A stretch of DNA of 64,000 bases from Luteimonas sp. 9C. Its GTDB lineage: Bacteria > Pseudomonadota > Gammaproteobacteria > Xanthomonadales > Xanthomonadaceae. The position numbers and the translations under genes were made by a program. The DNA lies in the NCBI RefSeq assembly GCF_902506295.1, contig NZ_LR733312.1, positions 2,390,759 through 2,454,758 of the forward strand. The letters are read 5' to 3'. The notes below the pieces were generated by a model. That model saw nothing but the letters and a program-made list of their open reading frames with translations, searched no databases and had not been told where the DNA came from. Below are positions 29,490-40,615 of the stretch, in pieces. Positions within the stretch are counted from its first letter, which is position 1; every line of letters starts with the position of its first letter.

Positions 29490-30446
29490 ATGCGCATTCT
29501 CGTTCTCGGCGCCGGCGGCACCGGTGGTTACTTCGGTGGTCGCCTCGCGCAGGCCGGTGTCGATGTCACGTTTCTGGTGCGGCCCGCGCGCGCGGCGCAG
29601 CTCGAACGCGACGGGCTGCGCATCCGCAGCGGTCTCGGCGACGCGCAGTTTCCGGTCGCGCACGTCACCGCCGATGCGCTGCCCGCGCTCGCCGCGGACC
29701 GGCCCTTCGACCTGGTGCTGCTGAGCTGCAAGGCCTACGACCTCGACAGTTCGATCGAGGCGATCGCGCCTGCGGTCGGTGCGGACACCGCGGTGCTGCC
29801 GATCCTCAACGGCCTGCTGCACTACCCCGCGCTCGACGCGCGCTTCGGCGCTGAGCGCGTACTCGGCGGCCTGTGTTTCATCAGCGCGATGAAGGGTGAG
29901 GACGGCGAAGTCGTGCATCTGCCGTCGCCACCGTCGATGACGTTCGGCGAGCGCGACGAAGCAGACAACGGCAGTGCACGGACACGCGCGCTGGAAGCAG
30001 TATGTGCAGACGCCACCGGCTTCGACACAGTGCGCAGCGACCATTTCATGCAGGCCGCCTGGAACAAGTTCACCTTCCTCGCCGCCCTGGCCGCGGCGAC
30101 CTGCCTGATGCGCGCCAGCATCGGCCGCATTGTCGAGACCGATGGCGGCACCGCATTCCTGACGGCGCTGCACGACGAGTGCCTGGCGGTTGCCGCCGCG
30201 GACGGCCATGCGATTCCCGCCGAGGCCGCACAGCAGGCGCGCACGCTGCTGACGAAGGCCGGCTCGACGGTCACCGCCTCGATGCTGCGCGATCTGGAAT
30301 CCGGGCAGGAGGTCGAGGCGATGCAGATCATCGGCGACCTGCGCGCACGTGCGCACGCAGCGGGTCACGCGGTGCCGCATCTCGACGCGGCCTGGGTGCA
30401 TCTGCAGGCCTACCGGTCGCGCCGCGCGACGCCGCAGACGCCCTGA
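29490..30446 (+). CDS. panE: 2-dehydropantoate 2-reductase
   Basis: A 318-residue ketopantoate reductase of the pantothenate pathway: NADPH-dependent reduction of 2-dehydropantoate to pantoate. N-terminal Rossmann motif LGAGGTGGYFGG (residues about 5-16); conserved LLSCKAYD (near 77), LPILNGLLH (near 104) and the catalytic-lysine helix NKFTFLAALAA (near 193). An AAGGACTGGTC ribosome-binding context precedes the ATG. It lies 49 bases after the transporter genes, possibly cotranscribed. Several paralogues of this family exist with unknown substrates, so the exact reaction is likely but not certain. Confidence 0.85.
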   Translation: MRILVLGAGGTGGYFGGRLAQAGVDVTFLVRPARAAQLERDGLRIRSGLGDAQFPVAHVTADALPALAADRPFDLVLLSCKAYDLDSSIEAIAPAVGADTAVLPILNGLLHYPALDARFGAERVLGGLCFISAMKGEDGEVVHLPSPPSMTFGERDEADNGSARTRALEAVCADATGFDTVRSDHFMQAAWNKFTFLAALAAATCLMRASIGRIVETDGGTAFLTALHDECLAVAAADGHAIPAEAAQQARTLLTKAGSTVTASMLRDLESGQEVEAMQIIGDLRARAHAAGHAVPHLDAAWVHLQAYRSRRATPQTP

Positions 30447-30511
30447 CGCGGCACGCCGGGCCTTCGCAACGCGTTTGCTAGGCTCGCCGCTCCCCTGATG
30501 GAGATGGCCGC

Positions 30512-31009
30512 ATGACGCTTTCCCGTACCCGACGTTTCGCCTGCCTGCTGGTGCCCGCGGTGTTCGGCCTCGCCGCGTGCAATCCCGCGCCGCAGCCGGC
30601 ACCCGATGATGCGACGCAGACCCAGCCGGTGGAGGACATGCAGACGCAACCGTCGGATGCTGCGCAGGCGCAGATTGAATCGGGCACGCCGCCGGTCGAC
30701 GCGCCGCTGACCAGCGACGCCGCCAGCACGATGCTGACCCAGATCGCCGGAATCGCGGGCGCCATGCACGCCGCCGCGAGGCTGTGCGACCCCAACGTCT
30801 CGGATGCGCAGCTCGATCAGGCCAGAAACCAGCTGCGCCAGGAGTTCACGAAGATGGGCGGCGACGCCGGCACCTTCGATGGCGAATTCGCGTCCGCGCA
30901 CGAGAAGACCAACGCGCAGTTCACCCAGGCCACGCCGCCGCAGCGCACGCAGATGTGCGCCGAACTCGAAGCGATGGCCTCGCCGGCGCCGCCGACGCCG
31001 GCGGGTTGA
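30512..31009 (+). CDS. hypothetical lipoprotein
   Basis: A 165-residue lipoprotein: signal ending LAAC (Cys near residue 22), a Gln/Thr/Pro-rich linker to about residue 65 with repeated TQTQP and MQTQP, and a helical C-terminal domain with two cysteines (LCDPNVS near 90 and MCAELEAM near 149). No known family recognised. A TAGGCT -10-like box lies at 30479-30484 and a GGAG ribosome binding site precedes the ATG. Probably anchored in the outer membrane, with a small helical periplasmic domain. Confidence 0.75.
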   Translation: MTLSRTRRFACLLVPAVFGLAACNPAPQPAPDDATQTQPVEDMQTQPSDAAQAQIESGTPPVDAPLTSDAASTMLTQIAGIAGAMHAAARLCDPNVSDAQLDQARNQLRQEFTKMGGDAGTFDGEFASAHEKTNAQFTQATPPQRTQMCAELEAMASPAPPTPAG

Positions 31010-31018
31010 GCAAAGCAC

Positions 31019-31079
31019 CTCTCCCTTTGGGAGAGCGCCTGCCCCGGACCTGGTCCGGGGTTGACGCGCACGGCGCGTC
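31019..31079. repeat. triple-hairpin repeat element
   Basis: Three consecutive palindromes: CTCTCCC/GGGAGAG (31019-31035), CCCCGGAC/GTCCGGGG (31042-31060) and GACGCGC/GCGCGTC (31063-31079), just after the lipoprotein gene. This form is a common dispersed repeat in xanthomonads; it may stabilise or terminate the transcript. Confidence 0.6.
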
Positions 31080-31109
31080 GGGTGAGGGCAGGTAGCGAGG
31101 TCAATGCCT

Positions 31110-31255
31110 TCGTAGGATGGGTAGAGCGTCAGCGAAACCCATCAAACCTCGACGTCACACATGACATCGACGTTGGCAGCGGCCATGTCGACATCGGACA
31201 GACCGCATTGATTGTGTGCAGCGATGGGTTTCGCTTCGCGCTACCCATCCTACGA
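31110..31255. repeat. inverted-repeat element with 33-34 bp arms
   Basis: Left arm 31110-31143 (begins TCGTAGGATGGGTAG) and right arm 31223-31255 are imperfect reverse complements with about four differences, enclosing about 79 bases without a gene. The layout resembles a MITE-like or REP-type dispersed element. No flanking target duplication is evident. Confidence 0.65.
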
Positions 31256-31292
31256 GGCTGCGTCGTCTTTCCGATCGATCACGCCTACGCGA

Positions 31293-34016
<2,724 letters not shown>

Positions 34017-34100
34017 GCGGATTCCCCGTTGACGAAGACGATCGACGAAAATAGCAGATCAGTGGCGGCCGACCGGCTGCGACACAGCAGTGGATTCACG

Positions 34101-34790
34101 ATGATCGAGGTGCGCTACGCAGACGACTGGCTGGCCGTCGTCAACAAGCCGGCGGGCCTGATGGTCCACGACAGCGCACTCGCGCGCGACGAACACGACT
34201 TCCTCGCCGATCGCCTGCGCGAACAGTTCGGCCGTCCGCTGTTCCTGATCCACCGCCTCGACCGCGCGACCAGTGGTGGCCTGCTCGTGGCCTTCGATCG
34301 CGACACCGCGTCCGCGCTCGGCACGCAGTGGATGGCGCGCAGCGTCGACAAGCACTACCTCGCGATCTGCCGCGGCTGGCCGGACGACATCGTCGTCGAT
34401 CATCCGCTCGACGGCGGCCCGGGCAAGCCGGTGAAGAAACCCGCGGTCACGCGCTTCACGCGTCTGGCGACGACCGAACTCGCGTTGCCCTCGGCGGGCT
34501 TTCCGACCTCGCGCTATGCGCTCTTGCGCGCCGAGCCGATGACCGGCCGCTTCCGCCAGATCCGCCGGCACCTGAAGCACCTGTCGCATCACCTGATCGG
34601 CGACACCAGCCACGGCGACGGCCGCCACAACCGCAACTTCCGCATGCTCGGTATCCACCGCATGCTGCTGCACGCCGAGCGCGTGGGGTTCGACCATCCG
34701 CAGACCGGCGCGCGGCTGGTGGTCGACACGCCACCGGGCGACGCGTTCGCGAAGGCCCTGCTGCTGTTTCCGGGCACCGCGACGGTATGA
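34101..34790 (+). CDS. truC: tRNA pseudouridine synthase C (RluA family)
   Basis: A 229-residue pseudouridine synthase. The catalytic Asp54 lies in IHRLDRATSGG, and the NKPAGLMVH (near residue 15) and GRFRQIRRHLKHL (near 150) motifs of the RluA/TruC subgroup are present. TruC modifies U65 in some tRNAs. The ATG at 34101 fits the family start; the open frame extends further upstream without family similarity. Length matches TruC. It is divergent from the M16 peptidase and converges with the DUF2059 gene. Confidence 0.88.
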   Translation: MIEVRYADDWLAVVNKPAGLMVHDSALARDEHDFLADRLREQFGRPLFLIHRLDRATSGGLLVAFDRDTASALGTQWMARSVDKHYLAICRGWPDDIVVDHPLDGGPGKPVKKPAVTRFTRLATTELALPSAGFPTSRYALLRAEPMTGRFRQIRRHLKHLSHHLIGDTSHGDGRHNRNFRMLGIHRMLLHAERVGFDHPQTGARLVVDTPPGDAFAKALLLFPGTATV

Positions 34791-34811
34791 GCGCCGCAGT
34801 GCAGGCTTGAC

Positions 34812-35318
34812 TCACTCCGCCGGCGTGGCCGGAGCGGTCTCGAGCTCCGAGCGCAGGTCGCGCTCCATCTGCTGCAGCATCGGGATCACCAGCTGCTGCA
34901 CCGCCGACATGGTGTTCTGCATCAGCAGCGGCATCTTGTCGAGCAGGTTCTGCCCGGCCGGGCTGCTGTAGAACGTCACCATCGCCTCGGTGTCCTCGGC
35001 GGTGAAGGTCTCCATGTAGATCTTGCGATAGAGCGGCTGCAGCGACTCCCACGACAGCGCCGATTCCACCGCACGCATCGACGACGCGGCGGCCCGCTGC
35101 GCGGCTTCGCGCTGCTCGGGGTCGGCGTTCTGGGCGAGCTGGGCGATCATCTGCTGCTGCGAGGCCATGACCTGCGGGACCATCGCGGTCGCGGTCTGTT
35201 CGGCCCGCATCACCTCGAGCAGACGGTCGATCTGGGCTTCGCTCGGCGGCGCGGCCAGGGCGACCGGTGCGCAGAACGCGAGGGCGAGCAGGGCGACGAG
35301 CGGAAAACGACGTGCCAT
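34812..35318 (-). CDS. DUF2059 family secreted protein
   Basis: A 168-residue protein with a signal peptide (residues 1-22, PVALA) and a DUF2059-type helical domain: IDRLLEVMRAEQTATAM near the start and the conserved TAEDTEAMVTFYSSPAGQNLLDKMPLLMQ segment near residues 100-130. Family function is unknown. A GGAG ribosome binding site 8 bases before the ATG decides the start. It stands between truC and arfB on the opposite strand. Confidence 0.87.
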   Translation of the reverse strand: MARRFPLVALLALAFCAPVALAAPPSEAQIDRLLEVMRAEQTATAMVPQVMASQQQMIAQLAQNADPEQREAAQRAAASSMRAVESALSWESLQPLYRKIYMETFTAEDTEAMVTFYSSPAGQNLLDKMPLLMQNTMSAVQQLVIPMLQQMERDLRSELETAPATPAE

Positions 35319-35415
35319 CGGAGAACTCCATTTGTCCGTGAGTGGGGCGTCACTGTAAACCGGACCGGCCGTGCGCCGCGCGCGTCGACGCACGGTCGCC
35401 GTCGCGGCCAGCGTC

Positions 35416-35421
35416 TACAAT
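35416..35421 (+). promoter_or_regulatory. -10 box (TACAAT) immediately before arfB
   Basis: TACAAT ends 9 bases before the arfB ATG, so transcription would begin at or next to the start codon and the mRNA would be leaderless or nearly so. No ribosome binding site is present. Confidence 0.45.
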
Positions 35422-35429
35422 CGCCGCCG

Positions 35430-35840
35430 ATGTCCACGCCGCCCGCCATTCCCGAAGACGAACTCGTCGAACGTTTCGTGCGTGCGAGCGGTCCGGGTGG
35501 CCAGAACGTCAACAAGGTGTCGACCGCGGTTGAGCTGCGCTTCGACATCGCCGGCTCGCCGTCGCTGCCCGAGCACGTACGCACGCGGCTGCTGGCCCGG
35601 CGCGACCGGCGCATCACCGAGGCCGGCGTGCTGGTCATCAACGCGCAGCGCTTCCGCACCCAGGACCGCAACCGCGAGGACGCCCGCGAGCGCCTGGCGG
35701 CCTTCGTTGCCTTCGGCTACGAAGTGCCCAAGGCCCGTCTGGCGACGAAGCCCACACGCGGCTCGAAGGAACGCCGGCTCGGGGCGAAACGCGAACGCAG
35801 TACCATCAAGCGCGGTCGCGCCACGCGCGACTGGGATTGA
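35430..35840 (+). CDS. arfB: alternative ribosome-rescue factor / peptidyl-tRNA hydrolase ArfB
   Basis: A 136-residue class I release-factor-like protein. The GGQ motif (residues 23-25, in ASGPGGQNVNKVSTAVELRFD) hydrolyses peptidyl-tRNA on ribosomes stalled without a stop codon. The C-terminal tail is strongly basic (RGSKERRLGAKRERSTIKRGRATRD), which in ArfB enters the empty mRNA channel. Length and tail match YaeJ. A TACAAT box directly before the ATG and the absence of a ribosome binding site suggest a leaderless mRNA. Confidence 0.95.
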   Translation: MSTPPAIPEDELVERFVRASGPGGQNVNKVSTAVELRFDIAGSPSLPEHVRTRLLARRDRRITEAGVLVINAQRFRTQDRNREDARERLAAFVAFGYEVPKARLATKPTRGSKERRLGAKRERSTIKRGRATRDWD

Positions 35841-35871
35841 CCCGCATTGTTGGCCCTTGCGCCGAGGACGC

Positions 35872-36480
35872 ATGAGTACTTCGAATTATCCGTTCCTGAT
35901 TCCGGTCCCGCCGCGCGCACCGCGCGTCAAACCCAGTCGCCTTGCGCGCTGGATCGGCCGCAGCATCCTGCGGCTCGGCGGCTGGCGCGTCGTCGGCGAG
36001 CTGCCCGACGTCTCGCGCCTGGTGCTGATCGGCGCCCCGCATTCGTCCAACTGGGATGGCATCTGGGGTTTCGCCGCCAAGGCGGCGCTGGGCCTCGACA
36101 TCCGCGTGCTCGGCAAGGATTCGCTGTTCCGCATCCCGGTGCTCGGCTGGGCGCTGCGCGGGCTGGGGGTCATTCCCGTCGACCGCAGCCGCGCCTCGCG
36201 CGTGATCGAACAGGCCGCCGCCGCGATCCATGGCAACGAGGCCTTCTGGTACGGCCTCGCGCCGGAGGGCACGCGCAAGCGCGTCGAGCGCTGGAAGTCC
36301 GGTTTCTGGAAGATCGCCAAGGCCGCCAACGTGCCGATCCTGACCATGTACTTCCATTACCCGGACAAGGTCATCGGCTTCGGCCCGATCATCCATCCCA
36401 GCGACGATCCCGACGCCGACATGGCGATGATCCGCACCTGGTATGCGCCCTTCATGGGCAAGAACCGCGGCACGGTGTGA
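35872..36480 (+). CDS. PlsC-type lysophospholipid acyltransferase family protein
   Basis: A 202-residue acyltransferase. Motif I (HX4D) is seen as APHSSNWDG near residue 55, motif II region LGVIPVDRS near 100, and motif III APEGTRKR near 125. This group transfers acyl chains to glycerol phosphates or other polar lipids at the inner membrane. The ATG follows a GAGGACG ribosome-binding context; the gene is 31 bases after arfB. The acyl acceptor is not determined. Confidence 0.88.
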   Translation: MSTSNYPFLIPVPPRAPRVKPSRLARWIGRSILRLGGWRVVGELPDVSRLVLIGAPHSSNWDGIWGFAAKAALGLDIRVLGKDSLFRIPVLGWALRGLGVIPVDRSRASRVIEQAAAAIHGNEAFWYGLAPEGTRKRVERWKSGFWKIAKAANVPILTMYFHYPDKVIGFGPIIHPSDDPDADMAMIRTWYAPFMGKNRGTV

Positions 36481-36505
36481 CGGACAGGCCCGGAGGCCGC
36501 GCGCC

Positions 36506-37564
36506 ATGCGACATCGCACCCTGGTCATCGCCGCCGCAGCCGTGCTGTTCGCAGGCGGCGTCGGGTATCTGGCTGGGCGCGGCGGGCACGCAGCCCCGGA
36601 GACGCCGTCACCCACGACGGCATCTGCCGGTGTCCCGTTCGTAGCACCGGTCGAGGGCATGCCGCCCGGGCGTGCCGCCGGCCGTCAGGCGGCAGCGCCG
36701 CAAGCTGACGCGCCGCTGCCCGATCCGGAGACGCCGCTGCTGCAGATCCACGACACGCTTGTGCGACGCGCCGCGACCGGCGATGCACGCGCGGCGTGCC
36801 GGCTTGCGGCCGAACACGAGCGGTGCGAAAGCAGTCGTCAGCAACTGCGCGCGGTCGACGCGCAGAAGGCGCAGATGACGCGTTCGCTGGAACGGCAGTC
36901 GACGGTCACCGAACTGATGCAACAGCGCGCGACCCAGGCGCGCAACCGCCTGCGCGGCAGGCGCGATTCTCTGGCGCCGGTGCTGGCGAACTGCGAGGCC
37001 GTGCCGCCGCTGTCGCCCACCGAGCGCACGCGCTACTGGCGGCAGGCGGCCCTGGCCGGCCATCTGCCGGCGATGCGCCATTACGCCAGCGGCAGCGCAT
37101 TCCGCCTGCACGAACTGATGGACACCCTGCCTGCGCTGCAGGTCTACCGCCGCGAAGCCGAACCGATCGCATTGCGCGCGGCCAGCCACGGCGACGTCGC
37201 CAGCATGTACGCGCTGGCATTGGCCTACGCCAGTTTCGACGATGGACGCCGGCGTTCGTTCCTGGCGCAGTCGGTCACGCCGGACCTGCCACGGGCGCTC
37301 GGCTGGTTTACCGCGCTGGCGCAGCAGCCTGCGATCGCGGCGTTGCCGGATCGGCACCCGGTCGCGCTGAACGTCGCGCGTCACCTGGCCGAGCTGCAGG
37401 CGGCCGCGACGCCCGACGAGGTCGCGCAAGCCAACCGGCTGGCCGCGACCGTGCAGGTACGGGCCACCGAGCCGCGCGACGCTTTGATGCTGGTCGACAA
37501 TGGCTCAGTGCGCGACGTCCGCCCCGATGCCTGCGATGCGGAACCCCTCGCCGCCACGCGCTGA
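36506..37564 (+). CDS. hypothetical membrane-anchored or secreted protein with Sel1/TPR-like C-terminus
   Basis: A 352-residue protein with an N-terminal hydrophobic segment (residues about 5-24), a Pro/Ala-rich linker, then helical repeats: YWRQAALAGHLPAMRHYA near 180 and RAASHGDVASMYALALAYA near 230, which resemble Sel1 repeats. Two cysteines in ACRLAAEHERC may pair. A GGAGG ribosome binding site lies 9 bases before the ATG at 36506. It is 25 bases after the acyltransferase gene, likely same operon. Function unknown; Sel1 repeats usually mediate protein contacts. Confidence 0.7.
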   Translation: MRHRTLVIAAAAVLFAGGVGYLAGRGGHAAPETPSPTTASAGVPFVAPVEGMPPGRAAGRQAAAPQADAPLPDPETPLLQIHDTLVRRAATGDARAACRLAAEHERCESSRQQLRAVDAQKAQMTRSLERQSTVTELMQQRATQARNRLRGRRDSLAPVLANCEAVPPLSPTERTRYWRQAALAGHLPAMRHYASGSAFRLHELMDTLPALQVYRREAEPIALRAASHGDVASMYALALAYASFDDGRRRSFLAQSVTPDLPRALGWFTALAQQPAIAALPDRHPVALNVARHLAELQAAATPDEVAQANRLAATVQVRATEPRDALMLVDNGSVRDVRPDACDAEPLAATR

Positions 37565-37709
37565 GCCCCGGCGTTCCGCACCCCACGCTGAACCGCCCAA
37601 CGAACGGCACATACCGAACCGCCCGCGACAGGCGCACGCTGCGCGGCTGGCGGGCCGCGTGCTGCGCGACCGACGCTATCCCTGCGTTGTTTTTCCGGAG
37701 TGTCTTCCC

Positions 37710-39863
37710 ATGTTGCGTACGTTGCTCCTGTCTTCCGCGATCGCGCTGGCGCTGTCCGCCTGCGGCGACCGCACCGCCCCCGAGTCCACGATGCCCGCCA
37801 CCGATACCGCCGCCACCGCCGCGCCCGCCGAGAACGCCCTGTTCACCGCGAGCACGCTGCCGTTCCAGGCCCCGCCCTTCGACAAGCTGAAAGACGCCGA
37901 CTACCAGCCGGCCATCGAAGAGGGCATGAAGCAGCACCTGGCCGAGATCCGCACGATCGCCGACAACCCCGACGCACCGACCTTCGAGAACACCATCGAG
38001 GCCATGGAGCGCAGCGGCGAACTGCTGACCCGCTCGATCAACGTGTTCTTCATGCTCACCGGCGCCAATACCAACGAGACGCTGCAGGCCGCCGAGGAAG
38101 CGCTGGCGCCGAAGCTCGCCGAGCACACCGATGCGATCTATCTCGATCCCGCGCTGTTCGCACGCGTCAAGACGATCTACGACCAGCGCGCCACGCTCGG
38201 CCTCACGCCCGAGCAGACCACCGTCGTCGAACACACCCACGACGGCTTCGTCCGCGCCGGCGCGCTGCTGAGCGATGCCGACAAGGCCGAGCTGCGCACG
38301 CTCAATTCCGAGTCCTCCACGCTGTCCACCGCGTTCGGCAACAAGCTGCTGGCAGCCAACAACGCTGGCGGCGTGTTCGTCACCGACGTGGCCGAACTCG
38401 ACGGCCTGGATGACGGCGCGATCGCCGCCGCCGCCGATGCCGCCAAGGCCGCCGGCAAGGACGGCCAGTGGCTGCTGAGCCTGCAGAACACCACGCAGCA
38501 GCCGGTGCTCGCCTCGCTGAAGAACCGCGGCCTGCGCGAGCGCGTGCTCGCCGCGTCCACCGGCCGCACCGAGAAGGGCGACGCCAACGACACCCGCGCC
38601 ACCATCCAGCGCCTGGCCGAGATCCGCGCGCGCCAGGCGCAGCTGCTCGGCTTCCCGAACTACGCCGCCTACAGCATCGCCGACCAGATGGCGAAGACGC
38701 CGGAAGCCGCGCTCAAGCTGCTGACCGACACCGTCCCGGCCGCCACCGCGCGTGCACGCGCCGAGCTGGCCAAGATCCAGGGCGTGGTGGATGCGCAGAA
38801 CGGCGGCTTCACCGCCGGCGCCGCCGACTGGGACTTCTACGCCGAGCAGGTCCGCAAGGCCGAGTTCGATCTCGACGAATCGCAGATCAAGCCCTACTTC
38901 GAGCTCGACCGCGTGCTCAACGACGGCGTCTTCTTCGCCGCCAACCAGCTCTACGGCATCACGGCCAAGGAGCGGAAGGACATCCCCGTCTATCACCCCG
39001 ACGTGCGCGTGTTCGACATCTTCGACGCCGACGGCAAGCAGCTCGCCCTGTTCTATCTCGACCCCTTCAAGCGCGACAGCAAGCAGGGCGGCGCGTGGAT
39101 GGGCAACTTCGTCGAGCAGAACGGTCTGACCGGCACCATTCCCGTCGTCTACAACGTCGAGAACTTCACGAAACCTGCGGCCGGCCAGCCTGCGCTGCTG
39201 AGCTTCGACGACGTGACCACCCTGTTCCACGAGTTCGGCCATGCCCTGCACGGCTTCTTCTCGAACACGAAGTACCCGTCCGTCGCCGGCACCAACACCC
39301 CGCGCGACTTCGTCGAGTTTCCCTCGCAGTTCAACGAGCACTGGGCGCTCGACCCCAAGGTCTTCGCCAACTACGCCAAGCACTACCAGACTGGCGAAGC
39401 GATGCCGCAGGAGCTGGTCGACAAGATCGTCACCGCGCGCACCTTCAACCAGGGCTACGCCACCACCGAATATCTCTCGGCCGCCCTGCTCGATCTCGCC
39501 TGGCACACGCTGCCCGCGGGAGAGGCCAAGCAGGACGTCGATGCATTCGAGAAGCAGGCGCTCGAGAAGTACAAGGTCGACCTCGCCGCCGTGCCGCCGC
39601 GTTACCGCACGAGTTACTTCAGCCACATCTGGGGAGGCGGCTACGCAGCCGGCTACTACGCCTACTTCGGCGCCGAAGTCCTCGACCACGACGCCTTCCA
39701 GTGGTTCCGCGAAAACGGCGGCCTGACCCGCGAGAACGGCCAGATCTTCCGCGACAAGATCCTGTCGATCGGACATTCGCGCGATCTGGCGGTGGCGTAC
39801 CGCGAGTTCCGCGGCAAGGACCCGAGTGTCGAGCCGTTGCTGGAGCATCGTGGGTTGAAGTGA
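37710..39863 (+). CDS. dcp: M3-family dipeptidyl carboxypeptidase lipoprotein
   Basis: A 717-residue zinc metallopeptidase of the thimet/Dcp family. Lipoprotein signal ends LSAC (Cys near residue 17). The zinc motif HEFGHALHGFF (HExxH) is near residue 508 with the third ligand in EFPSQFNEHW. Dcp removes C-terminal dipeptides. The ATG follows CCGGAGTG. Domain length is normal for the family; the lipid anchor suggests the periplasm. A strong intrinsic terminator follows, and beyond it the gene-cassette array begins. Confidence 0.94.
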   Translation: MLRTLLLSSAIALALSACGDRTAPESTMPATDTAATAAPAENALFTASTLPFQAPPFDKLKDADYQPAIEEGMKQHLAEIRTIADNPDAPTFENTIEAMERSGELLTRSINVFFMLTGANTNETLQAAEEALAPKLAEHTDAIYLDPALFARVKTIYDQRATLGLTPEQTTVVEHTHDGFVRAGALLSDADKAELRTLNSESSTLSTAFGNKLLAANNAGGVFVTDVAELDGLDDGAIAAAADAAKAAGKDGQWLLSLQNTTQQPVLASLKNRGLRERVLAASTGRTEKGDANDTRATIQRLAEIRARQAQLLGFPNYAAYSIADQMAKTPEAALKLLTDTVPAATARARAELAKIQGVVDAQNGGFTAGAADWDFYAEQVRKAEFDLDESQIKPYFELDRVLNDGVFFAANQLYGITAKERKDIPVYHPDVRVFDIFDADGKQLALFYLDPFKRDSKQGGAWMGNFVEQNGLTGTIPVVYNVENFTKPAAGQPALLSFDDVTTLFHEFGHALHGFFSNTKYPSVAGTNTPRDFVEFPSQFNEHWALDPKVFANYAKHYQTGEAMPQELVDKIVTARTFNQGYATTEYLSAALLDLAWHTLPAGEAKQDVDAFEKQALEKYKVDLAAVPPRYRTSYFSHIWGGGYAAGYYAYFGAEVLDHDAFQWFRENGGLTRENGQIFRDKILSIGHSRDLAVAYREFRGKDPSVEPLLEHRGLK

Positions 39864-39909
39864 AACGCGAAGCGTGTCCGCGTGCACTAAGTTGAAGCCT
39901 CAAGAAAAG

Positions 39910-39933
39910 GCGGCCCTTGGGCCGCTTTTTTTT
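39910..39933 (+). terminator. intrinsic terminator of dcp
   Basis: Stem GCGGCCC / GGGCCGC with a 2-base TT turn, followed by eight T. It lies 46 bases after the dcp stop and would stop dcp transcription entering the cassette array. Confidence 0.9.
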
Positions 39934-40145
39934 CTGTACGCGCGAATCGGGCCCCTGCGTTATGCGACGAAAATGCTTGATAACGCGTTGGTGATCGGGA
40001 TGCCGCATAACGCGGCATTCGCTTTCGCAGGGCTACGGGTAGGAGCGGCGCAAACGACTGATGCGCATGAAATTTTTCTGCGTGGCAGGAGACAAGTCGA
40101 CGAGGCATACTGGGTGCAACACCCCGCATCCGGGGTCTAATACTA
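39934..40145. other. gene-free leader between dcp terminator and the first cassette
   Basis: 212 bases without a convincing gene. It holds a 10-bp inverted repeat GCGTTATGCG (39957-39966) / CGCATAACGC (40004-40013), a hairpin ACCCCG-CATC-CGGGGT (about 40121-40136), and a CATACT -10-like box (40106-40111) with no good -35. An integron attI site and Pc promoter would be expected here, but I cannot identify either with confidence, and no intI fits in this space. Confidence 0.5.
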
Positions 40146-40152
40146 GTTAGGT
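40146..40152 (+). other. left boundary recombination core (GTTAGGT)
   Basis: GTTRRRY-type core at the start of the first cassette, preceded by CTAATACTA. The preceding sequence does not match the other attC arms, so this is attI, or the right end of a diverged attC. Confidence 0.6.
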
Positions 40153-40162
40153 GGTGGAAGAG

Positions 40163-40564
40163 ATGACTCGCAGATTGCAACTCAAGATACTCGTCGTTCT
40201 GTTAGCGCTCGCTTCACCTGCGGCGTACTCTCAAGAACAGAGTGACTGGCTATTCGGAGAGTGGGTGCTGTGTGAGGATCCAGACGACAGCCCCAGGGAC
40301 GCCCTTCAATTCAACGCGGACGGTACTGGCATCGTCATCCGTGAGGACAAGCAGACCGAGTTTTTGCACCGCAAAGCTGGCGACCGTGTCGAAATGCTGG
40401 CCAATGCTGACGGCTACGCCATCCCAATCAATATGACAATATCTCCGGAACGCGACAAACTTTTTCTCTATAGCGACAAAACGGGTAGCACATCCACATA
40501 CATCCGCCGGGACAGCGGGTGGGTCGAGGGTTGTTCTGTCAAGTGGCCACCACCTAACAATTAA
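40163..40564 (+). CDS. cassette 1: secreted hypothetical protein
   Basis: A 133-residue protein with a signal peptide (residues about 1-23, ending AAYS). The mature part, WLFGEWVLCEDPDD near the start and DALQFNADGTGIV, resembles small beta-barrel (lipocalin-like) secreted proteins that start with a WxGxW pattern; two cysteines could pair. The ATG at 40163 is 17 bases into the cassette; GTG codons at 40151 and 40154 are alternatives. Reading continues through the attC core box and stops at TAA at 40562-40564, adding an attC-encoded NN. Function unknown. Confidence 0.75.
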   Translation: MTRRLQLKILVVLLALASPAAYSQEQSDWLFGEWVLCEDPDDSPRDALQFNADGTGIVIREDKQTEFLHRKAGDRVEMLANADGYAIPINMTISPERDKLFLYSDKTGSTSTYIRRDSGWVEGCSVKWPPPNN

Positions 40565-40611
40565 TTCAACCCGACGCCGCTTCGCGGCGCGGCTTAATTT
40601 ACGCGTTAGGG
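40552..40611 (+). repeat. attC1 (60 bp)
   Basis: ACCTAAC core box, inner arm with CCGACGCCGC-TTCG-CGGCGCGG, and GTTAGGG core box. One arm has an unpaired A (extrahelical base). Confidence 0.9.
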
Positions 40612-40615
40612 CCCA

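Noticed and set aside
39910..39933. Hairpin after dcp as an attC site
   Set aside because: It has a T-run and no core boxes; it is an intrinsic terminator.
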